Source of the DNA: JAJTFW01 sp046049215
GTDB lineage: Bacteria; Bacteroidota; Bacteroidia; AKYH767-A; OLB10
Direction: 5' to 3'
NCBI GenBank assembly: GCA_046049215.1
Contig: JBJOER010000189.1
Location: forward strand, 1-25,735
DNA length: 25,735 nt
Shown here piece after piece: positions 6,898 to 14,464 of the stretch. Every line of letters begins with the position of its first letter. The stretch's first letter is position 1. Both the position numbers and the translations under genes were made by a program. The notes beneath the pieces were generated by a model. The model was not told the origin of the DNA, did not search any database, and saw nothing but the letters and a program-made list of their open reading frames with translations.

Positions 6898-9060
6898 ATG
6901 AAAAAAATCCTGTTCCTTGCCTCTTTGCTCCTTTTCGAAAGCTTTGAATCGGTGCATGCACAGCAGAAGAAACTGACGCTGGAGGACGCGGTGTTGAAAC
7001 AGCGGACCACACTGGCGCCCAAGCGTCTGCTCCAGCTGCAGTGGATTCCGGGTACATCGGATATTTCTTATGTGGAGAACAGGGATGGCATGGATGTGCT
7101 GGTTCGTGACGGTTCCCGGCAGCCCGCCAAGGTCGACGTGATCACACTTGCGGGGTTGAATGTGAAATTGAAGTCTGTAGGCTCCGATACCCTCGCACGT
7201 TGGCCGGCCGTAAAGTGGACCGCCTCAGGGGCTTTTCGTTTTGAGGCCGCCAAGACCATCTGGCAAGTTTCTACAGCCGATGTTTCCCTTGCGAAGCTTG
7301 ATTCTGTAACATGGCCGGCGGACGCACAGGCAGTTGAGCGCTCCGACAGCGGGCACGTGGCTTTTGTCATGGAGGACAACCTGTGGGTTGAAAAGAATCA
7401 CCTTCGCAAACAGGTCACCCGGGACGGTTCACGCGAACTGGTCTATGGTCAGTCGGTACACCGCGACGAATTCGGCATCAGCAAGGGCTTGTTCTGGTCG
7501 CCCGATGCGCAAAGGCTGGCATTCTACCGCATGGATCAATCGATGGTGACGGATTATCCCATCATCGATTTCACCCAACGACCTGCATTGGACCAGCCGA
7601 TCAAGTACCCGTTCGCGGGCGATAGCAGTCACCAGGTAACGGTAGGTGTATACGACCTCAATTCAGGTAATACCGTTTATCTTAAAACAGACGGTCCGGT
7701 CGATCAGTACCTCACCAATGTCAGCTGGTCCCCCGATGGCAAGTTTGTTTACATCGCTGTTCTGAACCGCGAGCAGAACCACATGCGGTTGAACCGCTAC
7801 TCCGCTATTACCGGGGAATTCGATGTCACTTTGTTCGAGGAACGCGACCCGAAGTATACCGAGCCGCAGCATCCGCTTTCATTTATTCCCGGTAGTCCGA
7901 AGTTGTTCATCTGGCAAAGCCGCCGCGACGGATGGAATCATCTTTATCTCTACGACGTTAAAGGCAATCTGATACGACAGCTGACCAAGGGCGAGTGGGA
8001 GGTGACCGACTTAGCCGGGTTTGATCCGAAGGGCAAACGCGTGTTTTTCACTGCTACTGCCAACACCGGTATTGACCGCGATTTTTTTACGGTTGACCTG
8101 GCTTCCGGGAAGCTGACCGAACTGACCACGGGTGACGGTGTCCATGCGTGTATCCCAAACGCTGATTTCTCAGCATTCGTGGATAGTTGGAGTAGTCCGA
8201 GTGTACCACGAGTTATCCGCATAATTGACGCGAAGGGAAAAATGATGCGTACCATCCTGGAATCTCCAGATCCTTTGAAAGACTACACCGTCGGCACTAC
8301 ACGTCTGTATACCATAACGGCTGCCGATGACAAAACTCCATTATGGTGCAGGATGATCCTGCCGGCTGGATTCGATTCTACAAAGAGATATCCGGTGATT
8401 GTGTATGTCTATGGAGGACCTCATGCCCAAATGATCACCAACACCTGGCTGGCCGGTGCCGACCTGTGGTTCCACTACCTGACCCAACAAGGATTCATCG
8501 TGTTCACAGTCGATAACCGAGGCTCATCAAACCGTGGACGCGAATTCGAGCAGGCCACTTTCAGAAGGTTGGGCGACGAAGAAATGAAAGACCAGATTGC
8601 CGGCGTCAACCATTTGAAGAGCCTGCCTTATGTCGACCCATCGCGGATAGGTGTAAACGGTTGGAGTTATGGTGGCTTCATGACCACTTCGCTGATGACA
8701 CGATATCCCGGTGTGTTCAAGGCCGGTGTGGCCGGAGGACCCGTGATCGATTGGAGCCATTACGAAGTGATGTATACTGAGCGGTACATGGATACACCTG
8801 TGGAAAACCCCGATGGATACAAATTGAACAGTCTGCTCAATCATATCGATAAACTGAATGGGCGACTGATGCTGATTCACGGTACTTCGGATGACGTGGT
8901 GGTGTGGCAGCACAGCATCATGTTGCTGAAAAAGGCTGTAGACAAAGGGGTTCAGCTGGACTACTTTGTCTATCCCGGACACCCGCACAATGTTTCCGGA
9001 AAAGATCGTGTGCATCTGAATCAAAAGATCACGCGTTATTTCGAGGATTTTTTGAAGTGA
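6898..9060 (+). CDS. Exported S9 dipeptidyl peptidase IV-family, prolyl tripeptidyl peptidase-like
   Basis: Serine exopeptidase of 720 residues. A signal peptide (about 1-21, ending VHAQ) is followed by an eight-bladed propeller domain (about 60-480) and an alpha/beta hydrolase domain. The catalytic triad is Ser590 in GWSYGG, Asp665 in GTSDDVV and His697 in GHPHNVSG. The amino-terminus-binding glutamate region VHRDEFGISKG (Glu191) lies in the propeller. Long stretches (FIWQSRRDGWNHLYLYD, VIVYVYGGPHAQ, GGPVIDW) match what I remember of Porphyromonas gingivalis PtpA, which removes tripeptides ending in proline. The 75- and 32-residue triad spacings also agree. Probably periplasmic or surface-attached, serving peptide uptake. 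Dipeptidyl rather than tripeptidyl specificity cannot be excluded. Confidence 0.93.
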   Translation: MKKILFLASLLLFESFESVHAQQKKLTLEDAVLKQRTTLAPKRLLQLQWIPGTSDISYVENRDGMDVLVRDGSRQPAKVDVITLAGLNVKLKSVGSDTLARWPAVKWTASGAFRFEAAKTIWQVSTADVSLAKLDSVTWPADAQAVERSDSGHVAFVMEDNLWVEKNHLRKQVTRDGSRELVYGQSVHRDEFGISKGLFWSPDAQRLAFYRMDQSMVTDYPIIDFTQRPALDQPIKYPFAGDSSHQVTVGVYDLNSGNTVYLKTDGPVDQYLTNVSWSPDGKFVYIAVLNREQNHMRLNRYSAITGEFDVTLFEERDPKYTEPQHPLSFIPGSPKLFIWQSRRDGWNHLYLYDVKGNLIRQLTKGEWEVTDLAGFDPKGKRVFFTATANTGIDRDFFTVDLASGKLTELTTGDGVHACIPNADFSAFVDSWSSPSVPRVIRIIDAKGKMMRTILESPDPLKDYTVGTTRLYTITAADDKTPLWCRMILPAGFDSTKRYPVIVYVYGGPHAQMITNTWLAGADLWFHYLTQQGFIVFTVDNRGSSNRGREFEQATFRRLGDEEMKDQIAGVNHLKSLPYVDPSRIGVNGWSYGGFMTTSLMTRYPGVFKAGVAGGPVIDWSHYEVMYTERYMDTPVENPDGYKLNSLLNHIDKLNGRLMLIHGTSDDVVVWQHSIMLLKKAVDKGVQLDYFVYPGHPHNVSGKDRVHLNQKITRYFEDFLK

Positions 9061-9121
9061 GATGAAGGTCGTGCCGCATTTCGTTGGTGGTTTTTGAATC
9101 ACTTTTCAGAAAATTATTTTC

Positions 9122-9619
9122 ATGATACGAAGGGCGCATGTTAAACCGGAAATCACGAGGTTCGATACTGTCCTGGAGTTCGCGGGATGGGCTGTATTCA
9201 TCTTGCTGTGGATATTCGTCGGAACGAATTATTCCTCTCTGCCCGACACCGTTCCTACGCATTTCAACGCTGCGATTGAACCGGATGGATATGGGGCAAG
9301 GTCAAGCATCCTTGTTCTCTGCTCTATCGGATCCTTGCTTTTTATAGGAATGTCCATTCTGAACAGGTATCCCGACAAATTCAACTATCCGGTGAAGATC
9401 ACTGAGGAAAATGCAGTTCGGCAATACGGCAATCTAACCAGGATGGTCAGATGGTTGAAAACCCTTGTCCTGGCCGAGTTCGGTTCCCTTGCATTTTACA
9501 CGATTCAAATTTCAAAAGGAGGAGTTGGTGGTTTCAGTCGGATGTTGATACCTCTTTTTTTGGTTGCCGTACTGATTGCAGCAATCTATCATCTGTTGAG
9601 AGCTTATCGCCTGAGGTGA
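9122..9619 (+). CDS. DUF1648 integral membrane protein
   Basis: 165 residues with about four hydrophobic segments. The extracytoplasmic loop LPDTVPTHFNAAIEPDGYG, after the first helix, is the signature of DUF1648, a domain found in SdpI-like and uncharacterised membrane proteins. No catalytic function can be assigned. It begins 61 bases after the peptidase stop. A possible own promoter is TTTG (9093-9096), 18 bases, then TATTTTC (9115-9121), but the second box abuts the ATG. It is convergent with the photolyase gene. Confidence 0.8.
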   Translation: MIRRAHVKPEITRFDTVLEFAGWAVFILLWIFVGTNYSSLPDTVPTHFNAAIEPDGYGARSSILVLCSIGSLLFIGMSILNRYPDKFNYPVKITEENAVRQYGNLTRMVRWLKTLVLAEFGSLAFYTIQISKGGVGGFSRMLIPLFLVAVLIAAIYHLLRAYRLR

Positions 9620-9670
9620 TTGGGCTTCACGTCAGGGCGTATCTATCGTGTGGTGAGCCATGAGATCATC

Positions 9671-9686
9671 CGGTATTGGAATACCG
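9671..9686. terminator. Palindrome between convergent genes, possible weak terminator
   Basis: A perfect inverted repeat, CGGTATT GG AATACCG, lies in the 120-base gap between the DUF1648 gene and the photolyase stop. It could fold on either strand. There is no T-tract on either side, so its role as a terminator is uncertain. Nothing else is seen in the gap. Confidence 0.3.
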
Positions 9687-9739
9687 CCAAGACATGGTCT
9701 GTTAAATAGAACCGGACTTCACTCTTTGGGATATTGTGT

Positions 9740-11062
9740 TCACTCAGTAGCTACCGACGCCAGTGCACTTTTATAAACAGCCAGGCACCTTTCGCGCGCC
9801 TGTTTATGGTCGACTATCGGTTTTGGGTATTCAAGCTGCTCGAATTCAGGTACCCACTTTCGTATGTATTTGAATTGCGGGTCGAATTTCCTTGTCTGCT
9901 CATAAGGATTGAAAATACGGAAGTAGGGTGCGGCATCACAACCGCTTCCTGCCGCCCATTGCCAGCCTCCGTTGTTTGCGCTTAAGTCAAAATCGAGGAG
10001 TTTACTAGCAAAATAGGCTTCTCCCCATCGCCAGTCGATCAACAGGTGCTTCGTCAGGAAGCTGGCTGTGATCATGCGCACACGGTTGTGCATATGCCCG
10101 GTGGCATTCAATTCACGCATTCCGGCATCAACGATGGGGTATCCGGTACGGCCTTCACACCAGGCTCTGAATTCCGATTCGTTGTTTCGCCATCCGATGT
10201 GGTTGTATGCAGGTTTGAATGCGCTTTTTGAGGCATGAGGGAAGTGCCAGATGATCATTTTGTAGAATTCACGCCAGCACAATTCATTGAGGAAAGGGTG
10301 ACTCAACTCCAGCGCCCTTTTCGCACACGCACGCGTGCTGATAGTGCCGAAACGCAGGTGAAGTCCCAGCTTTGATGTTCCTTCTATTGAAGGGATATCA
10401 CGCGTTTCACCGTAATGACTGATGAGTTCTTCGTTCACTTTTTTCGGAGGGAACGGGATGTTTGAGTATCCAAAGCCCATTTCCTGTAACGAGGGTATTT
10501 TTCGAACAGGTTGAGCGAGAAAACGGTCCTGCTTTTTTTCGCTGGGGAATGCCTTCAGGTGATCCTGGGTCAGCCGTGCCATCCATTTGCGCGAGTAGGG
10601 CGTATACACTGTGTAGGGTTTGCCGTCATCCTTCAGGATTTCGTCTTTTTCGAAGATCACCTGGTCTTTACAGGATGTGAATCCGATGTTCCGGGTTGCC
10701 AGCATCCCGGAAATACGGGCATCGCGCTCAAGGGCGTAGGGCTCATAATCCGAGTTGGTGAATACTTGCTTCACATTGTAGCTCTGTAAAAGGTCTTCCC
10801 AGATCTGATCAACATGGCCGTAGCGAACATCGATCGAACTTCCGTTTTTGACTAGCGTTTCCTGAATAGCCTGCAGTTCGGTGCGGATGAATTCCACCCG
10901 TCGGTCTTGTTTATCTTCCAGCTTGTCGAGGATCGCCTTGTCGAATAGGAATACAGGAACTACCGGCAGTCCGGAGCTGAGGGCGTGAAAAAGTGCTGCG
11001 TTGTCGTTTAGCCGCAGGTCGCGGCGAAACCAGTGGAGGGCAACCTCAGGTTTGTTGGGCAT
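9740..11062 (-). CDS. phrB: Class I deoxyribodipyrimidine (CPD) photolyase
   Basis: FAD-dependent enzyme that uses blue/near-UV light to split cyclobutane pyrimidine dimers. The N-terminal antenna domain begins ALHWFRRDLRLNDNAAL. The C-terminal FAD domain has ELCWREFY (Trp263, Glu265, the substrate-contacting Glu equivalent to E. coli E274), GRTGYPIVDAGMREL, MHNRVRMITASFL, LLIDWR and NNGGWQWAA (Trp367). All three positions of the photoreduction tryptophan chain of E. coli photolyase appear conserved, favouring a repair enzyme over cryptochrome-DASH. Length 440 is normal. The ATG at 11062 is chosen because homologues start right before the Rossmann strand; a longer frame to 11140 lies inside the preceding gene. 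The start overlaps the TIGR01777 gene by 17 bases, implying one operon with coupled translation. Confidence 0.95.
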   Translation of the reverse strand: MPNKPEVALHWFRRDLRLNDNAALFHALSSGLPVVPVFLFDKAILDKLEDKQDRRVEFIRTELQAIQETLVKNGSSIDVRYGHVDQIWEDLLQSYNVKQVFTNSDYEPYALERDARISGMLATRNIGFTSCKDQVIFEKDEILKDDGKPYTVYTPYSRKWMARLTQDHLKAFPSEKKQDRFLAQPVRKIPSLQEMGFGYSNIPFPPKKVNEELISHYGETRDIPSIEGTSKLGLHLRFGTISTRACAKRALELSHPFLNELCWREFYKMIIWHFPHASKSAFKPAYNHIGWRNNESEFRAWCEGRTGYPIVDAGMRELNATGHMHNRVRMITASFLTKHLLIDWRWGEAYFASKLLDFDLSANNGGWQWAAGSGCDAAPYFRIFNPYEQTRKFDPQFKYIRKWVPEFEQLEYPKPIVDHKQARERCLAVYKSALASVATE

Positions 11063-11948
11063 GGAGTTGTTGAAGTGCGGATTGCAAATTGGGATACAGG
11101 AAGTCGAAACCGCTTTCCTGCATTTTTCGGCACGAAACACGGGTGCTATCCAGAACGATGGCGCTTTTTTCTCCCAGAATCATTTTCATCATGAATGAGG
11201 GGGCAGGAATTGCGATGCTCCTGCGTTGAAAAATTTTGCGGAGCAGCTGCATGAATTCAGCCTGCCTTACAGGCAGCGGGGCTACTGCATTGTATACTCC
11301 TTCGGAGGACTCGTTTTCGATGGAATACATGATCATCCGGCATACATCTTCAATGTGGATCCAGCTCATGAATTGCCGACCGTCACCAAGTATAGGGCAG
11401 ATGCCGAACTGCAAGGGTTGTATCAGCTCCTTCATGGCTCCGCCATTGTTTGAAAGGACAACGCCTATGCGGAGTTTGACTGAGCGTACTGGTGAAGTTG
11501 CATAAGCTTTTTCCCATTTCAGCGTGGTTTCTGCCAGGAATCCTGAACCAGGGTCGCTGTTTTCGTTCAGCCACTCGTCACCCCGATTTCCGTAATAACC
11601 GATGGCGGAAGCGCTCACCAGGCACTTGACCTGATGCGGATATTCGTCCAGTGCTTTGATCAATGTGCGAGCTGCCTGAAGCCGGCTGCCGATCACTTCA
11701 TCTTTAAAGGCAGCGGTCCATTTGCCGGATGCAATTGGAGTACCGGACAGTGAAACGATAGCATCGCATTGATCCAAGGCGCCGGAATCCATCTGACCCA
11801 ATGCCGGATCCCAAAGGAACGAAGGCACAGGTTCTTTTTTGGTGACAGTGCGCGTCAGCCATCGAACCTGGTGTCCTTTTGCAAGGAGCAAGGTGGTAAG
11901 TTTTTGTCCGATAAGTCCGGATCCGCCTGCAATTAATATGGTTGACAT
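11046..11948 (-). CDS. TIGR01777 family epimerase-like protein (extended SDR)
   Basis: 300-residue atypical extended short-chain dehydrogenase. The NAD(P)-binding motif GGSGLIG sits at the N-terminus. Family segments LVSASAIGYYGNRGDEWL, FLAETTLKWE, LRIGVVLS and GDGRQFMSWIHIEDV are all present, with a C-terminal DUF1731-type tail. The reaction of this family is not established to my knowledge. The ATG at 11948 is preferred over an in-frame TTG at 11960. Its 3' end overlaps the photolyase start, and such genes are often next to photolyase or cryptochrome genes in Bacteroidota (from memory). The context suggests a light or oxidative stress role, not proven. Confidence 0.88.
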   Translation of the reverse strand: MSTILIAGGSGLIGQKLTTLLLAKGHQVRWLTRTVTKKEPVPSFLWDPALGQMDSGALDQCDAIVSLSGTPIASGKWTAAFKDEVIGSRLQAARTLIKALDEYPHQVKCLVSASAIGYYGNRGDEWLNENSDPGSGFLAETTLKWEKAYATSPVRSVKLRIGVVLSNNGGAMKELIQPLQFGICPILGDGRQFMSWIHIEDVCRMIMYSIENESSEGVYNAVAPLPVRQAEFMQLLRKIFQRRSIAIPAPSFMMKMILGEKSAIVLDSTRVSCRKMQESGFDFLYPNLQSALQQLHAQQT

Positions 11949-11969
11949 GTTTTTCTTCAAACAATTCCA

Positions 11970-12000
11970 CCGGGGTTTGGTTCAGTTTTCGCCGGGGTTT
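11970..12000. repeat. Two direct copies of CCGGGGTTT upstream of the TIGR01777-photolyase operon
   Basis: CCGGGGTTT occurs at 11970-11978 and again at 11992-12000, so the copies are 22 bases apart, about two helical turns. They lie 22-52 bases upstream of the operon's ATG on the minus strand. A paired regulator-binding site is possible; coincidence is equally possible. Confidence 0.25.
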
Positions 12001-12021
12001 TAAGTAATCGAAACTGCGACT

Positions 12022-13011
12022 TCATTCAACAAGGTACGCCGGATCAAAACCCGAATCGCCCGGGTCGAAATCAAGAATAGGTGCTGCAGAGGGCCGCACG
12101 CCAAAGCGAACCTGAATACTGAACTTGAAATAGGGGGCAGGAGTCTGGTCGTATTTCAGACCGTCGAGGCCGACACGGTTGAAGGCGGTCAGTCCGATTT
12201 CCGGTGTCAGCAAGACGTGCCGGTGGGTGTACCATCTTGCCACTAGTCCGGCACGGGGAAACCGGAAACGATACACCAGCGGATCCTCCGAATGAATGGT
12301 GTCTTCATTCAGCAAGTGGTAGCCACCCATGTTTTGAAGCCTGGCACTGAGACTGAATTTTCTGGAGAAAATGTGAGTATAAGATGCATTGAATGGAAAT
12401 GTGAACTGTACCTGGTCATCGTTACCAAGTTTTACTCCGACTCCTGCCACGGGCAGAGGCAGATCTTTGCCGGTGATGGGGGTGTAAGTCACTCCGAGGG
12501 TATGCCACACTCTGTTGTTATGGTATAGCCTGCGCCAGATCAGCGAACCGTGTATGCGAAGACGCGTCGGGTTGAAGGAGAACGATTCGGAGGGCAGTGA
12601 TAACGAAAGATTAGCCAGGTAAAGATGACGCAATCCCTTCGCCATCAAGCCGGTGACGGCGACCCTGCCTAGCGTTAGGATTCGATCGGGTTCAATGAAA
12701 TCAATTTGGCTTTGCCGTGCGTGAAAACTTCCCTGCGCCAGGACCGCATAGAACGGCTTGCCGCCGTCTGCCGAAAGCCAGTCCTTGCCGGTAAAAAGAG
12801 GCAACCGGTAGGTGAATGATGCTCCGGTAAAACCGTTTTCCATTGTGGTATCACCCACCTGGCTTGGGTCAAGGTATTCCACATCGGCTTGCCACATCGG
12901 CGACAGCAAAGGGTGAGGTTTGTATCCCCCCTGGCCGTGAGCAAGGTGAATACATAAAACCAACGCTATACAAATGGTACCTTTACAGGCGGATTGAATT
13001 GGTTTAGTCAT
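12022..13011 (-). CDS. Exported beta-barrel-like protein (possibly DUF6268)
   Basis: 329 residues with a signal peptide (about 1-26, hydrophobic core CIALVLCIHL, cleavage near AHGQ). The mature part is rich in alternating aromatic/polar segments such as ASFTYRLPLF, AGLVARWYTHRH and FKFSIQVRFGV, as in outer membrane beta-barrels. It resembles proteins I recall as DUF6268, but I cannot confirm this. Repeated phrases about 20-25 residues apart (LGVTYTPITG, VGVKLGNDD, FPFNASYTHIF) suggest hairpin strands. Function unknown; probably an outer membrane protein. It ends 73 bases upstream of the TIGR01777-photolyase operon on the same strand. It is divergent from the 112-residue gene, with 26 bases between starts. 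Confidence 0.75.
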   Translation of the reverse strand: MTKPIQSACKGTICIALVLCIHLAHGQGGYKPHPLLSPMWQADVEYLDPSQVGDTTMENGFTGASFTYRLPLFTGKDWLSADGGKPFYAVLAQGSFHARQSQIDFIEPDRILTLGRVAVTGLMAKGLRHLYLANLSLSLPSESFSFNPTRLRIHGSLIWRRLYHNNRVWHTLGVTYTPITGKDLPLPVAGVGVKLGNDDQVQFTFPFNASYTHIFSRKFSLSARLQNMGGYHLLNEDTIHSEDPLVYRFRFPRAGLVARWYTHRHVLLTPEIGLTAFNRVGLDGLKYDQTPAPYFKFSIQVRFGVRPSAAPILDFDPGDSGFDPAYLVE

Positions 13012-13037
13012 TGTCCGATATGCAGCGAAGATAGGCC

Positions 13038-13376
13038 ATGAAGGAAGAACAAATCGAGAAGTACCGCCATGACCTGGCCTATCTGCGGGACATGGCCGCC
13101 CAGGCTGAAAAGGATTTCAGTCGTTTTGGTTACGATTTTTCCTTCCACAACGACCTCCCTGTATCCTTCGAGCGCTACCGTGACGAATTGTCCGTTGCGC
13201 TGAACCGTTGGTGCAAGACCGACCCCGAGCGGATACCATCATTGCTTTATCATATCGATTTGCCTGAGCATATGGTTCCTCCGGGGTATGGATGCAAGGA
13301 TACACCATTGCTGGCGGAGCGGATTTTGCAGCGGGAGCTGATTAAAGTGATTTTGCGCAAACATTATTCAGGCTGA
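13038..13376 (+). CDS. Conserved small protein of unknown function
   Basis: 112 residues, hydrophilic, no signal peptide and no membrane segment. The first 25 residues (KEEQIEKYRHDLAYLRDMAAQ) look helical or coiled-coil. The centre has PVSFERYRDELSVALNRWCKTDPERIPSLLYHIDLPE, and the C-terminus PLLAERILQRELIKVILRKHY is a predicted helix. I do not recognise a named domain, but its register and codon use look like a real gene. It starts 26 bases from the divergent exported-protein gene and ends 54 bases before the B12-type regulator, so it may be co-transcribed with the latter. Confidence 0.75.
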   Translation: MKEEQIEKYRHDLAYLRDMAAQAEKDFSRFGYDFSFHNDLPVSFERYRDELSVALNRWCKTDPERIPSLLYHIDLPEHMVPPGYGCKDTPLLAERILQRELIKVILRKHYSG

Positions 13377-13380
13377 GTTG

Positions 13381-13431
13381 TTGTTCTATCATCAAGGTAA
13401 TGTTCCCAAGGCCTTGCTTGCATCAGAACAA
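13381..13431. promoter_or_regulatory. Nested dyads overlapping the start of the CarH-type regulator gene
   Basis: TTGTTCT (13381-13387) is the exact complement of AGAACAA (13425-13431), the latter ending on the A of the start codon. Inside, CAAGG (13393-13397) can pair with CCTTG (13412-13416), and CAAGGCCTTG (13407-13416) is itself a perfect palindrome. It may be an autoregulatory operator for the MerR-type product or an RNA hairpin that masks the start codon. No TAnnTTTG is seen in this gap. Confidence 0.35.
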
Positions 13432-14318
13432 TGAACAACTTCTCCATCAAAGACGTAGAAGCGTTGACGGGTATCAAGCCCCATACTCTCCGTATTTGGG
13501 AGCAGCGCTACGGAATACCGCATCCCAAGCGGACAGCCACCAACATCCGCTATTACGACGACGAGGACATTAAAATGCTCCTCAGCGTAGCCATGCTCAA
13601 CCGGCACGGCCACAAGATTTCCAAAATCACCCGACTGAGCCGAGAGGAGCTCGATCAGATGGTGATGGACCTCACCCTGAATGCCACGGACCAGCTGGTT
13701 CAAATAGAATCGCTAACGAAGGCCATGTTCGGTCTGGATGAAATCGCGTTCGAAAAAATCCTCTCTTCCAACATCCTCCAGCACGGTATGGAAAACACGT
13801 TCATGGAGCTTGTTTTTCCTTTCCTCGGCCGTGTCGGCATGATGTGGCAGACCGGAAGTGTGAACCCTGCATATGAACACTTCATCACCAATCTTATTCG
13901 CCAAAAGTTGTTTGTGGCCGTGGACGGTCAGCCCAAGAATATCAGTGCCAACGGAAAGAAGTTTCTTTTGTTCCTGCCTACTCATGAACCGCACGAGATC
14001 GGCCTTCTTTTTGCCAATTATCTGATCCGCTCCAAAGGACACCACACCAGTTACCTGGGAGCCAACCTGCCCATGGACGATTTGAATCCGGTGATGTCCA
14101 TTTACAAAGCGGATTACATCCTGACGGTTTTAACCTCGGCCATCGCCTCGCAAACACCGATGCATGTGGCGAATAAATTGTCCAGTGATTTTCCCAATGC
14201 TCAGATCCTTTTGGCGGGTCACCAGCTATTCCAGGCCAATATCAACCTCCCCAAAAACGTTAGGGTTTTGCATGCCATGTCGGATCTGGTTCAGTTGCTG
14301 GAGCAACTCAAAGTATAA
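13431..14318 (+). CDS. MerR-family regulator with cobalamin-binding domain (CarH/LitR-like light sensor)
   Basis: 295 residues in three parts. A MerR winged helix (about 4-75) contains FSIKDVEALTGIKPHTLRIWEQRYG. A helical cap (about 85-160) carries the W-x9-E-H motif: Trp139, then Glu149-His150. The Rossmann cobalamin domain (about 172-290) has Glu186-x-His188-xx-Gly191, where His188 is the expected lower cobalt ligand. In characterised CarH/LitR proteins the motif cradles adenosylcobalamin: the dark tetramer represses DNA and light breaks the Co-C bond. The residue after Trp139 is Gln140, where I recall T. thermophilus CarH having His132, the light-state upper ligand. Neighbours are photolyase, folE and an ECF sigma factor. 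Light sensing is inferred. Confidence 0.9.
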   Translation: MNNFSIKDVEALTGIKPHTLRIWEQRYGIPHPKRTATNIRYYDDEDIKMLLSVAMLNRHGHKISKITRLSREELDQMVMDLTLNATDQLVQIESLTKAMFGLDEIAFEKILSSNILQHGMENTFMELVFPFLGRVGMMWQTGSVNPAYEHFITNLIRQKLFVAVDGQPKNISANGKKFLLFLPTHEPHEIGLLFANYLIRSKGHHTSYLGANLPMDDLNPVMSIYKADYILTVLTSAIASQTPMHVANKLSSDFPNAQILLAGHQLFQANINLPKNVRVLHAMSDLVQLLEQLKV

Positions 14319-14464
14319 GTGCTCAGGTAAGTTCAGCGCTAAGGATTAAAGGCGCCATGATTATGCTTTTCAAAGGCGATCCAATCGGATGACTTATCGG
14401 GATGTACTTCAGTGGCAGGTGCACAAGCCCATCTTCTGCTGCTTAGGTGATTACCACCCGAAAA
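14319..14464. other. Gene-free gap between convergent regulator and folE genes
   Basis: 146 bases between two convergent stops. It holds only short direct repeats such as AAAGGCG and no convincing terminator hairpin with a T-tract, RNA gene or open frame. Confidence 0.4.

Noticed and set aside
8527..9102. 191-codon open frame on the minus strand
   Set aside because: It overlaps the catalytic domain of the S9 peptidase and has no recognisable sequence features of its own.
11970..12000. CRISPR-like or mobile-element repeat
   Set aside because: Only two 9-base copies exist, with no spacer series, terminal inverted repeats or transposase.
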